Source: Legionellales bacterium
GTDB taxonomy: Bacteria > Pseudomonadota > Gammaproteobacteria > UBA1113
Reading direction: 5' to 3'
Length of the DNA: 46,252 bases
NCBI GenBank assembly: GCA_002707205.1
Contig: PAMH01000008.1
Location: forward strand, 33,687 to 79,938
Made by a program: the position numbers and the translations under genes. Position 1 is the first letter of the stretch. Every line of letters begins with the position of its first letter. This document shows, piece after piece, positions 35,306 to 43,886 of the stretch. The notes beneath the pieces were generated by a model that saw nothing but the letters and a program-made list of their open reading frames with translations, was not told where the DNA came from and searched no databases.

Positions 35306-36309
35306 TGTTAGTGAGACCCGTGATTGAAAAAGATCTTAATGCTTTAGTTTATTTGGCTGAGCAAGCAGGGATTGGTTTAACAAATTTAGTCGCCGATAAG
35401 CAAGAATTATCTAAAAAAATATTGCGATCTATTGCAAGCTTTAATCAAAACATAAAAAACGGTTATTACTTTTTTGTCCTTGAAGTTGATAGTCAAGTTG
35501 TTGGTTGTTCAGGTATTGATGTATGTCCAGGCGAAAAAATACCCTTTTATACCTATAAAATTTCATCCACACATCAGCATGATTATCATAAAAACATTGA
35601 TGTAACCCACAAGTTTTTACATGTCGTCAATGATTTCGATCACGAAACGGAATTGTGTAGTTTATATTTATTACCAGCATTTAGAAATAAAATTAATGGC
35701 TATTTATTATCTTATGCGCGTTTGCTTTATATGGCATGTTATCCTGAAAAATTTACAACAATGACTTTTGCTGAAATTAGAGGTTGTTCTGATGATAATG
35801 GCATTTCACCTTTCTGGGAAGCTATCGGAAGAAATTTTTATCAAATGGATTTTGCCATTGCAGATAATTTGACTGGTAAAGGCGATAAAAAATTTATTCA
35901 ATTATTAAAGCCTGAATTACCTATTTACATTTCGCTTTTACCTCAAAGTGCACAAGATGTTATTGGAAAACCACATGCACATTCATTACCAGCCGTGAAT
36001 TTATTAAAAAAACAAAACTTTGAACATTTTAATTATGTTGATATTTTTGATGCTGGTCCTACTATTTTTGCTAAAACGCAAAGTATAGCAACAGTTCAAC
36101 AAATGCAATGTGTAAAAATTGCTGAAATTAAATCTATTACAAACGGAGAAAATTATATGCTTGCAACAACTGATAACTTTTTTACTGCGACTGTTGTAAA
36201 ATTAGATACAATAAATGCCGATGAAATTTCTATTTCAAGTGAGATATTAAAGCGATTAAACTTACAATTGGGTCAATATGTTAAAATTGCACCATTAATA
36301 CCTAAATAA
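35305..36309 (+). CDS. astA: Arginine N-succinyltransferase
   Basis: The 334-residue enzyme transfers succinyl from succinyl-CoA to arginine, the first AST step. The start MLVRPVIEKDLNALVYLAEQ and the GLTNL segment follow the AstA pattern. Further family segments are YLLPAFRNKINGYLLSYARL, AEIRGCSDDNGISPFWEAIG and FFQMDF-like RNFYQMDFAIADNLTG. Length is close to E. coli AstA. It starts within the stop codon of the M20 gene. Confidence 0.93.
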   Translation: MLVRPVIEKDLNALVYLAEQAGIGLTNLVADKQELSKKILRSIASFNQNIKNGYYFFVLEVDSQVVGCSGIDVCPGEKIPFYTYKISSTHQHDYHKNIDVTHKFLHVVNDFDHETELCSLYLLPAFRNKINGYLLSYARLLYMACYPEKFTTMTFAEIRGCSDDNGISPFWEAIGRNFYQMDFAIADNLTGKGDKKFIQLLKPELPIYISLLPQSAQDVIGKPHAHSLPAVNLLKKQNFEHFNYVDIFDAGPTIFAKTQSIATVQQMQCVKIAEIKSITNGENYMLATTDNFFTATVVKLDTINADEISISSEILKRLNLQLGQYVKIAPLIPK

Positions 36310-36361
36310 CATAAGTGCCTTTTTATGAAGCGATTATAATTTTAGTTTATTAGAGGTTTTT

Positions 36362-37816
36362 ATGAAGAGTGTGTTAATTAATGGATTGTGGCAAAAAGGT
36401 GAAGGCAAGAGTTATACGAAATATAATCCAGCCACTGGAGAAGAAATTTTTTCAACTGCCTATGCGAGTGAACAACAAGCTATAATGGCAGTTGGTATTG
36501 CGAAGCAAAGTTTTAAGTCTTGGAAAAAGACGCCGTTGTCTGAGCGCATTACTGCCCTTGAAAAATATGCTTCATTGTTAGCAGACAATCAACAGGCGCT
36601 CATAAAAGTCATTGCACAAGAAACAGGAAAACCTTATTGGGAAGCTGAGATAGAAGTGCAAAGTGCAATTGCTAAAATTGCTATTTCTATTACCGCTTTT
36701 CAGCAACGCACGGGTACTGTTTTGATTAATCAAGATAATACGATGTATTATCAACATCAAGCACATGGCATATTTGTTGTATTAGGCCCTTATAATTTTC
36801 CTTTGCATTTACCTAATGGACATATCGTGCCAGCATTACTAGCCGGTAATACCATTGTTTTTAAACCCAGTGAATATACGACGCAAACCGCGATGTTCAT
36901 GATAAGACTGTTATTAATAGCAGGTGTACCTTCTGGAGTGATTCAGTTGGTAAGTGGTGATGCAATCATTGGAAATGCACTTATTAGTGAGGAAGATATT
37001 GCAGGGGTATTATTTACAGGTTCATATCACGTTGGTAAAAAAATACACGCAAAATTTGCGGGTAAAGTTGATAAGATATTAGCATTAGAAATGGGGGGAA
37101 ATAATCCTCTCATTATCTGGGAGACAAAAAATATTGATGCAGCTTGTTACCATACAATGGTTTCAGCATACTTAACGGCAGGGCAGCGGTGCACATGTGC
37201 ACGACGACTTATCATTCCAGATGATGCATTAGGTGATGCAATTATCCAACAAATAAGCAAGCTCTTGCAAAAGATATCGGTTGGAACACCAGATGATCAT
37301 CCTGATGTTTTTATGGGTGCAGTAATTAGCTATGATGTCGCACAACAAATTTTGCAAAAACAGCAGAAATTGATTCAGCAAGGGGCAATGGTTTTACATC
37401 AATCAATATTGTTACGAGAGAAAACTGGGTTGTTATCTCCAAGTTTACTTGATGTAAGCAAAATGCAATCGATACCCGATGAAGAAATATTTGCACCTTT
37501 GTTGCAAATTTACAGAGTTTCATCCTTTGATATGGCAATTGCAAAAGCAAATCAAACGAAATATGGTTTAGCTGCAGGCTTATTAAGTGATAATGAAAAC
37601 TTATTTAACCTCTTTTCACAAGACGTAAGAGCCGGTATTATAAACTTTAATCAACCGCTAACGGGCGCGAGTAGTCAAGCACCTTTTGGTGGTATTGGCT
37701 TAAGTGGTAATCATCGCCCCAGTGCTTTTTATGCTGCAGATTATTGTGCATATCCAGTTGCTAGCATTAAAAAAAATTGTTTGGAAATGCCTCAAAATAA
37801 ACTTCCAAGCCTTTAA
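36362..37816 (+). CDS. astD: Succinylglutamate-semialdehyde dehydrogenase
   Basis: The 484-residue NAD-dependent aldehyde dehydrogenase oxidises N-succinylglutamate semialdehyde to N-succinylglutamate. The catalytic Glu is in LALEMGGNNP, the nucleophile Cys in AGQRCTCARR, the Asn in VLGPYNFPLHLPNGH and the cofactor Gly in FTGSYHVG. AGAGG lies 5 bases before the ATG. It lies 52 bases after astA and 11 bases before the ureohydrolase. Confidence 0.93.
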   Translation: MKSVLINGLWQKGEGKSYTKYNPATGEEIFSTAYASEQQAIMAVGIAKQSFKSWKKTPLSERITALEKYASLLADNQQALIKVIAQETGKPYWEAEIEVQSAIAKIAISITAFQQRTGTVLINQDNTMYYQHQAHGIFVVLGPYNFPLHLPNGHIVPALLAGNTIVFKPSEYTTQTAMFMIRLLLIAGVPSGVIQLVSGDAIIGNALISEEDIAGVLFTGSYHVGKKIHAKFAGKVDKILALEMGGNNPLIIWETKNIDAACYHTMVSAYLTAGQRCTCARRLIIPDDALGDAIIQQISKLLQKISVGTPDDHPDVFMGAVISYDVAQQILQKQQKLIQQGAMVLHQSILLREKTGLLSPSLLDVSKMQSIPDEEIFAPLLQIYRVSSFDMAIAKANQTKYGLAAGLLSDNENLFNLFSQDVRAGIINFNQPLTGASSQAPFGGIGLSGNHRPSAFYAADYCAYPVASIKKNCLEMPQNKLPSL

Positions 37817-37827
37817 GAGGAATATTT

Positions 37828-38931
37828 GTGAATAAAATCATAGAGGATTTACGTCAATGCTTGTGTCCCGCAGGCAACGGTGTTTTTACTATCTATACTG
37901 CACGACATCATCGTGAAGCATTACAGCAATTATTATATGGTGGTGTGGGAGAACATGCACGCTATACTTGGCAAGAAAAATTACCACAAGTTTTAACTGA
38001 GAAAAAACCATTAATTTTAGGTATCGCGAGTGACAATGGGGGCGGTATTTTGCGTGGCGCAAATTGGGGACCATTATTTGTACGTAATGCTTTGTACCAT
38101 AGCCTTTCTATTGATAAAGTTTTTGATTTAGGTGACGTGAGAGTTATTCCACAGTTTTTATTAGACGAATATTTATCATCAAATGTCATTCGTTCAAGTA
38201 AAAGTTGGTTATATCACGATGAAAATAGCCATTTACCAGTTAGTCCATTAAGTATTGCAACTTATGTGACTCAACAGATTTATCAGCATAATACGCAGGC
38301 AAAAATTTTTGGTATTGGTGGCGATCATTCATGCAGTTATGCATTAGTGAAACCTTATTTAAAATATAAAAAACAACAAAATAAGCGAGTTGCAATCATA
38401 CAATTTGATGCACATACAGATATTATGAAATCACGTATGGGTGTTCCTATTTGTTTTGGTTCATGGACTTATCATGTTTTAGAGGAATTAATGGATCCGA
38501 GTTTATTAATTCAAGTCGGTATACGCTCTAGCAGTAAAATGCGTGATTTCTGGCAAAGCCAATATGGTATTAAGCAATATTGGGCTTATGATATTCTTGA
38601 AAATGGAGCAGATGCTGTCGCTGAAGATTTATACGAATATCTAAACTTTAGAAAAGTTGATGAACTATATATAACTTTTGATATTGATGCATTAGATGCG
38701 AGCATAGCAAATGCTACTGGTACACCTGAGTCTGATGGGGTATCTTTAAATGACGCACAAGTATTAATTTCAAAATTAACGCAGCACTTTGCTTTAACAG
38801 GTGCTGATATTATGGAGGTAGCACCGTTTGTGAGATCGTTAAGCTATTCAAATGTTGAGCAACCAAAAACAACGTTAGATGCAGCAGCAAACATCAGTGA
38901 ATATTTGCTGCAAGCTATGAGCTACCCTTAA
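37828..38931 (+). CDS. Ureohydrolase (arginase/agmatinase family) in the arginine cluster
   Basis: The 367-residue manganese ureohydrolase has all metal ligands: GGDHS (His167), DAHTD (Asp194, His196, Asp198) and DIDALD (Asp285, Asp287). It is longer than arginases (about 300) by an N-terminal extension of about 60-70 residues. The family releases urea from arginine, agmatine, guanidinobutyrate and relatives, or formamide from formiminoglutamate. Its place behind astA-astD suggests action on arginine or on N-succinylarginine. The start is GTG at 37828 with AGAGG 8 bases upstream. Substrate is unproven. It converges with the coiled-coil gene, one base between stops. Confidence 0.85.
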   Translation: MNKIIEDLRQCLCPAGNGVFTIYTARHHREALQQLLYGGVGEHARYTWQEKLPQVLTEKKPLILGIASDNGGGILRGANWGPLFVRNALYHSLSIDKVFDLGDVRVIPQFLLDEYLSSNVIRSSKSWLYHDENSHLPVSPLSIATYVTQQIYQHNTQAKIFGIGGDHSCSYALVKPYLKYKKQQNKRVAIIQFDAHTDIMKSRMGVPICFGSWTYHVLEELMDPSLLIQVGIRSSSKMRDFWQSQYGIKQYWAYDILENGADAVAEDLYEYLNFRKVDELYITFDIDALDASIANATGTPESDGVSLNDAQVLISKLTQHFALTGADIMEVAPFVRSLSYSNVEQPKTTLDAAANISEYLLQAMSYP

Positions 38932-38932
38932 A

Positions 38933-40087
38933 TTAAGCTGCGAATTTTTGTTTTTTAATTGCGCCTTTTGCATTATAAGCAAGATTCAATTCCTTCATAA
39001 TTTGTTCTTGTTCAGCAAGTAGCGCATGATCTACCTGGGCTTGATGCGCTAAAATTTGATGGCTAAAATGAATATTTTGCGCAAATGATTTATTGTAGTA
39101 GGTTGGCGTAATTTTTTTATTGTCAAACATAAATTCATTATACCCTTTTTTCAGCGTGATAAAGCTAGTCAATGAAAATAATATCTCAAGCATTTTATTC
39201 ATTTTGCTATAGGTTGTGCTTTTATTTTTTGTTTGATCAAACCAATTAATTTCATTGGTGATTTTATCATTAATTGTATTGTTTAGCTTGAAATAATCTT
39301 TCTCAATGGATAACATTTTATTTGTTATTTGGTTAATTTTACTATTATTAGGTTGTTTATTTAATACATTTTCATAATTTTTAAAAAAAGTCGATTGTTT
39401 CATTGAATTGATTAACACTTCGTTTTTCTCTTGCTCAAGAAATTGATTGAAACGCTTACGAGTGCCTTCATAAGAACAGGCATTAATATATTGTCTCTCT
39501 AAATTAATATAACGATTTTCCATATGCTTTAAGTGATTAATATTTTCGTCAATGAAGCTTTCTATTTGTTCATCTTTTATTTGTATTAAATGCACTGTAC
39601 TTTCACGGAGTAGTAAGGTGAGGTCAGCAATTGATTTTGCATATTGTTTAAGTTTTAAATCAAGAAGTTTTTCTTGTTGATAGGCATCTTTTTTTAATTT
39701 TTTCTTAGCGTTAAATAATTTTTTTCTTTTTTTGCAGTATTGCGTTGTTTTTAAATTTTTTTTGTGTTCACATGAGCGTCTTAAATTATTTAATGTTAGG
39801 TTGTCTTCTGTTAATTTTCTCTGTATAAGTTCTATTTCGTGAGTTAGTACTGAGATGTGCTTTTGCTTTTCTGTAATTTTATGGAACCCAACCGTATTAA
39901 GTAAGTGTAACTCAGTATGATCTTTGATGGCTTGAATTTTTTCATAGAGTGATTTTTGAGTCCTTTCAAGATTATCTGAAACTTCCATTATATTTTTTTG
40001 TTTTTTAATTTGTTTTTGTATTTTAAGTAGGATTTTGTTAGCGGTGAAATTAATGAAATAGTTACGAACAGTGTTAAAAATAATCAT
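38933..40087 (-). CDS. Unknown coiled-coil protein
   Basis: I recognise no family. The 384-residue protein is Lys/Glu/Gln/Asn-rich, with heptad-like helices over about residues 15-215 and 250-285. It has no signal peptide or membrane helix, and a basic C-terminus (AIKKQKFAA). A patch near 305-325 (MLEILFSLTSFITLKKGY) is the only hydrophobic stretch. AGGGG before the ATG at 40087 is a strong ribosome-binding site, so it is probably expressed. It may be a structural or host-directed protein, but nothing in the sequence settles this. Confidence 0.68.
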   Translation of the reverse strand: MIIFNTVRNYFINFTANKILLKIQKQIKKQKNIMEVSDNLERTQKSLYEKIQAIKDHTELHLLNTVGFHKITEKQKHISVLTHEIELIQRKLTEDNLTLNNLRRSCEHKKNLKTTQYCKKRKKLFNAKKKLKKDAYQQEKLLDLKLKQYAKSIADLTLLLRESTVHLIQIKDEQIESFIDENINHLKHMENRYINLERQYINACSYEGTRKRFNQFLEQEKNEVLINSMKQSTFFKNYENVLNKQPNNSKINQITNKMLSIEKDYFKLNNTINDKITNEINWFDQTKNKSTTYSKMNKMLEILFSLTSFITLKKGYNEFMFDNKKITPTYYNKSFAQNIHFSHQILAHQAQVDHALLAEQEQIMKELNLAYNAKGAIKKQKFAA

Positions 40088-40239
40088 GGCAGTTCCCCTT
40101 TATTAAATTGTACGGGTACCCATCCAGTGAGTTATGAGATGATCCAAACTTGCAGCACTACTGTATAAAATTAGCACAAGCTTAACAGAATGCAAATATG
40201 AGGTATTTATTTTCGAGTTTATTGCTATTCTCAAATTTT

Positions 40240-40532
40240 TCATTTATATCTGAATGGAGGTTGACTCTCATAAGTTGCTTTATGAAATTTGTTGGGTGGT
40301 TCTTGAGTATTTGGCCTTCGCGCTTGAACTAAATTGTGGTGGTGAAAGGTCGTATCGAATTGTTTGTGCGCCCATTCTATAGCAAGTTCTGGGTGGTCAA
40401 GGCATAAAAAATAATAACTGCCATTAGACTAGACTGGTTATGTAAGGATATACCTATTTTTTGTTGTTGAGTAGGATCTAAGGTGAAACGCCCAGTGTAT
40501 TGAAGGTAACCGCTTTGTTTGTTTTGTATCAT
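40240..40532 (-). pseudogene. Small protein gene with a frameshift in a T6 run
   Basis: ATG at 40532 (minus) reads MIQNKQSGYLQYTGRFTLDP and on to SSLMAVIIF, then shifts frame and stops at 40377-40379. Adding one T to the run complementary to A40406-40411 restores a frame that reads LCLDHPELAIEWAHKQFDTT and on to PPFRYK before TGA at 40242-40240, giving 97 residues. Both parts look like one soluble protein. The family is unknown to me. It is a recent pseudogene or a one-base sequence error. The remaining bases between 40088 and 40601 show nothing else. Confidence 0.5.
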
Positions 40533-40601
40533 TTGGCATATTAACTAATTAATTGTTATTTTTATACAGCGTTAGAATGGCAAATTAAAATTAACAAAAA
40601 G

Positions 40602-41234
40602 TTAAACATGATAAGCTGTTTTTGTCATGATTGTTGAAATAAGCCCCATCAAATGGTTAACTGGGCGGGGTAGTTTTTTAGCACCAGCTTCCATAGCCAT
40701 GGCTTGGTGATGTGCTTCATCATCACGCATTTGCGCTAAGATTTTCCGCGTGCGTTGATCTTTTTGAGGGATATCATTTAAGTGAGTTTCTAGATGTTTG
40801 ACAACTTGCTTTTCAGTTTCAGCAACAAATCCTAAATTCCATGCATCACCAATAATACCTGCGATTGTGCCAATTGCAAACGAGCCGGCAAACCATATTG
40901 GAGCAAGATAGCTAATGTGACTATTAAGTTCCTCAAGTCTGGTTTCGCACCAAGCTAAATGATCAATTTCTTCACTTGCAGCTGTTTGCATTTTTTCGCG
41001 AATAAGCTGATTTCGTGCGGTTATTGCTTGCCCGAGGTAAAGGGCTTGTGCTGCAATTTCTCCTGCATGATTGACACGCATTAATCCAGCAATATGTTTT
41101 GTCTCGCTGTTAGATAAATCTGCCTCTTTTATTTTCTCAGCAGGATACTCACGCGTTGCAATATGTTTTGCCGCAATAGTATTTAAACCCGTATCAATTG
41201 CCATGATAACTTTATCACAAAATGAATAGTGCAT
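40602..41234 (-). CDS. coq7: 5-demethoxyubiquinol-type diiron hydroxylase Coq7
   Basis: The 210-residue carboxylate-bridged diiron monooxygenase catalyses a late hydroxylation in ubiquinone synthesis, the step done by UbiF in E. coli. Ferritin-like iron ligands are visible in GLMRVNHAGEIAAQALYLGQ, the helix EEIDHLAWCETRL, the Glu of VAETEKQVVKHLETHL and MRDDEAHH. Bacteria carrying Coq7 lack UbiF. AGGA lies 5 bases before the ATG at 41234. It starts 12 bases after the peptide transporter on the same strand. Confidence 0.93.
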   Translation of the reverse strand: MHYSFCDKVIMAIDTGLNTIAAKHIATREYPAEKIKEADLSNSETKHIAGLMRVNHAGEIAAQALYLGQAITARNQLIREKMQTAASEEIDHLAWCETRLEELNSHISYLAPIWFAGSFAIGTIAGIIGDAWNLGFVAETEKQVVKHLETHLNDIPQKDQRTRKILAQMRDDEAHHQAMAMEAGAKKLPRPVNHLMGLISTIMTKTAYHV

Positions 41235-41246
41235 AAGTATCCTAAC

Positions 41247-42758
41247 CTAAGCCGTTGGATTTTTTACGGTAATATGTACTTTTCTATTACTACCAATAAT
41301 TAATTTTTTTAATAAAGGCGCAGTACAAAAGACTAAAAGACCAATCAACATGGTGATCCAACCAAATTGATAAAATACATGCGAATAAATTTTTAGTGAA
41401 GCCGCCGGATCGGTAATCCCTTGCGGCACGCTAGCCAGTTTTGCGAGCAACCCTGATAAATAAGCAGCCGCTGATGTGCTCAAATACCACGTGCCCATCA
41501 TCACCGCTATAAATTGAGGTGGTGCAAGTTTGGTAATCATTGCTAAGCCTAAAGCACTAACAAGTAACTCACCAAAACTTTGCAAAAAGAAACTTAATAC
41601 AACCCACCATGCTGAAACATGATGTGTTGCATCTGCATAAAATTTTGAGATATAAAGTACCATAAAACCTAACCCCATAATAAAAATCCCTGCTGCAAAC
41701 TTAACGGGTAGGGAGAAGTCACCGCGATTGCTTTCCATTTTTTTATAAAAAGCACTTAAACAAGGGGCCAAAACTAAAATCCAAAAAGGATTTAGCGATT
41801 GAAAAGAAGCGGTTGGAACAAATAAACCAAAAATATGATGATCCACATTTCGATCAACATAGAGATTAATGGATTGTGGTGCTTGGAAATATAAACAATA
41901 AAATACGATAGCAAAAATGGTTAGAATGAAACAAGCAATTAGCTTTGTTCTTTCTAGATTATTAGTTCTTTTGATAAGAATACCATAAAAGAGTACAGCA
42001 CCAAGCATGACAAATGACAGAATCCATTGTGTAAAACCTAAATAACGAATCAATAAGGCGGAAGCTACAATGACAATGAGTGTGCCGGTAGTTAGCGGCA
42101 GAATATATTTTTTCTTGAGTGGCTCAAAATCAGCTGGAGAGCCATAATTAGCAATTAGCTTTTTACTCATGAAAAAGGTAATAGTGCCTAATGCAAGACC
42201 GATAGCACAAGTTGCAAATCCAGCTTGCCAACTAATAGCTTTGGCAATATAACCACATAACGCCATTGAAATAAGTGAGCCGACATTAATTGACATGTAA
42301 AATAGAGTAAATCCACTATCTACACGAATATCATCTGGGCCATAAATTTTACCTAATAAGCTTGCCGGACTAGTTTTAAAAAAGCCATTACCTGCAACAA
42401 TAGTCCCAAGGGCTAGGTAGAAAAGAATCTGAGAACCGTGTGCGTCAAGCAACTGAGTGGGGATTGAAAGCATAAAATAGCCACACATAAGCATGAGCGA
42501 ACCAATCGTTAAACTACGATGGTAGCCAATCAGCTTATCGCCAATAAATCCGCCGAGAAAAGGTGTCGCATAAACGAGTGCAGCAAATGCAGCAAATGTG
42601 CCATAAGCTTTATTGTCAGAGAAATTAAAAACTTTGCTAAGGTATAAAATTAATAATGCTTGTAGGCCGTAGTATCCAAAACGTTCCCACATTTCAACAA
42701 AAAATAGGATATAAAATGCTTTTGGTTGTTTGTATGCTGATACAGTTTGTTGCTGCAT
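41247..42758 (-). CDS. POT/PTR-family proton-coupled peptide transporter
   Basis: The 503-residue protein has about 14 membrane helices. The helix 1 signature FFVEMWERFGYYGLQALLIL (ExxERFxYYG motif) and the PTR2 pattern FLGGFIGDKLIGYHRSLTIG are intact, followed by FTLFYMSINVGSLISM. It imports di- and tripeptides with protons, fitting an amino-acid-using lifestyle. GAGG lies 6 bases before the ATG at 42758. Confidence 0.9.
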   Translation of the reverse strand: MQQQTVSAYKQPKAFYILFFVEMWERFGYYGLQALLILYLSKVFNFSDNKAYGTFAAFAALVYATPFLGGFIGDKLIGYHRSLTIGSLMLMCGYFMLSIPTQLLDAHGSQILFYLALGTIVAGNGFFKTSPASLLGKIYGPDDIRVDSGFTLFYMSINVGSLISMALCGYIAKAISWQAGFATCAIGLALGTITFFMSKKLIANYGSPADFEPLKKKYILPLTTGTLIVIVASALLIRYLGFTQWILSFVMLGAVLFYGILIKRTNNLERTKLIACFILTIFAIVFYCLYFQAPQSINLYVDRNVDHHIFGLFVPTASFQSLNPFWILVLAPCLSAFYKKMESNRGDFSLPVKFAAGIFIMGLGFMVLYISKFYADATHHVSAWWVVLSFFLQSFGELLVSALGLAMITKLAPPQFIAVMMGTWYLSTSAAAYLSGLLAKLASVPQGITDPAASLKIYSHVFYQFGWITMLIGLLVFCTAPLLKKLIIGSNRKVHITVKNPTA

Positions 42759-43240
42759 AAATCCTCACTCTTATTTTTATTTCTCATTGGACTGGCTTAA
42801 ATATGACTTAAGGCGTTATTCCAATACCATATGCTTTGATTTTCAACAGAGTTTAAAATGTGACAAAGCAATTATTGAAGTTAAAACTTCTTTTAAAATA
42901 TTAAAAACTTTAGGCTCTAATTGAGTTGACGCTATGATTAGCGAGCTAACGTAGTTTCAAGACGTACTATATTCGCTTGTTTTACGTCAATTGTCTATAC
43001 TTTTGGGCATAGATTTAACAATAAACGAGTAAAAATCTACTTTTGTTTTGGTTTTAGGCAATTTCCCAATGTTATTTTTTGCGTTGAATGGAGAGCAACA
43101 ATATTTTGTTTAAAACAGGCAATATAATTTTGTGTTTGAGCAATGATAAAAATACGATGAATGCTAAAAGAAAGTTGCTCAAAAATACGCTTTGTGAAAA
43201 AATGTACTTAATAAGTAACGCGTGATATTTAGGTGAAATT
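42759..43240. other. 482-base divergent intergenic region without a supportable gene
   Basis: The gap between the peptide transporter and rppH is AT-rich with scattered stops in all frames. A short hairpin (cgcta/tagcg, 42930-42943) follows TTGAC but lacks a T-tract. It presumably holds both divergent promoters, but I cannot place them with confidence. Confidence 0.5.
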
Positions 43241-43831
43241 TTGATAGATGAAAATGGCTATAGAGCCAATGTTGGCATTATATTAGTCAATGAACAAAAA
43301 AAGTTATTCTGGGGAAGGCGTATCGGGCAAGATGCCTGGCAATTCCCACAAGGCGGTATTCATGAAAATGAAACAGCCGAAGATGCCATGTATCGTGAAC
43401 TTTTTGAAGAAGTTGGTTTGCGTCGCCATGATGTTGAAATAATTGGTGTCACCGCTGAGTGGCTTACGTATGATTTACCTCATCGTTTAATTCGCCATCA
43501 TACTAAGCCAGTATGCGTTGGACAAAAGCAAAAGTGGTTTTTACTTAAGCTCGTGTCTTGTGTTGATAATATTGATTTATCTGCAAGCGGTAGCCCAGAG
43601 TTTGATGATTGGTGCTGGGTTAATTATTGGTATCCATTACGAGAAGTTATTAGTTTTAAACGCAAAGTCTACAAAGATGCATTGCAAGCATTTACGCAAT
43701 ATGTTTTCCCTGAGAAAAAAATGCGTAATCCTAAACAAAACTTACGTAGTGGTATTCGTCCTAGACGTAGACAGCACTCAGATGGATTTATGCCTCACAC
43801 TGATGTTAATCATTCGGATGATGATGCTTAA
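43241..43831 (+). CDS. rppH: RNA pyrophosphohydrolase RppH
   Basis: The 196-residue Nudix hydrolase removes pyrophosphate from mRNA 5' ends and starts decay. The Nudix box is complete: [20 protein letters not shown], then VGL. The N-terminus [19 protein letters not shown] aligns with family starts, which fixes the start at TTG 43241, with AGGTG 5-6 bases upstream. A basic C-terminal tail (about 165-196, [10 protein letters not shown]) extends beyond the fold. It is followed 55 bases later by ptsP, the usual order. Confidence 0.94.
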   Translation: MIDENGYRANVGIILVNEQKKLFWGRRIGQDAWQFPQGGIHENETAEDAMYRELFEEVGLRRHDVEIIGVTAEWLTYDLPHRLIRHHTKPVCVGQKQKWFLLKLVSCVDNIDLSASGSPEFDDWCWVNYWYPLREVISFKRKVYKDALQAFTQYVFPEKKMRNPKQNLRSGIRPRRRQHSDGFMPHTDVNHSDDDA

Positions 43832-43886
43832 ATAAACTATTGTATATTCCGATAACTTTCATTAAATTTATTTAGATTGGATCATC

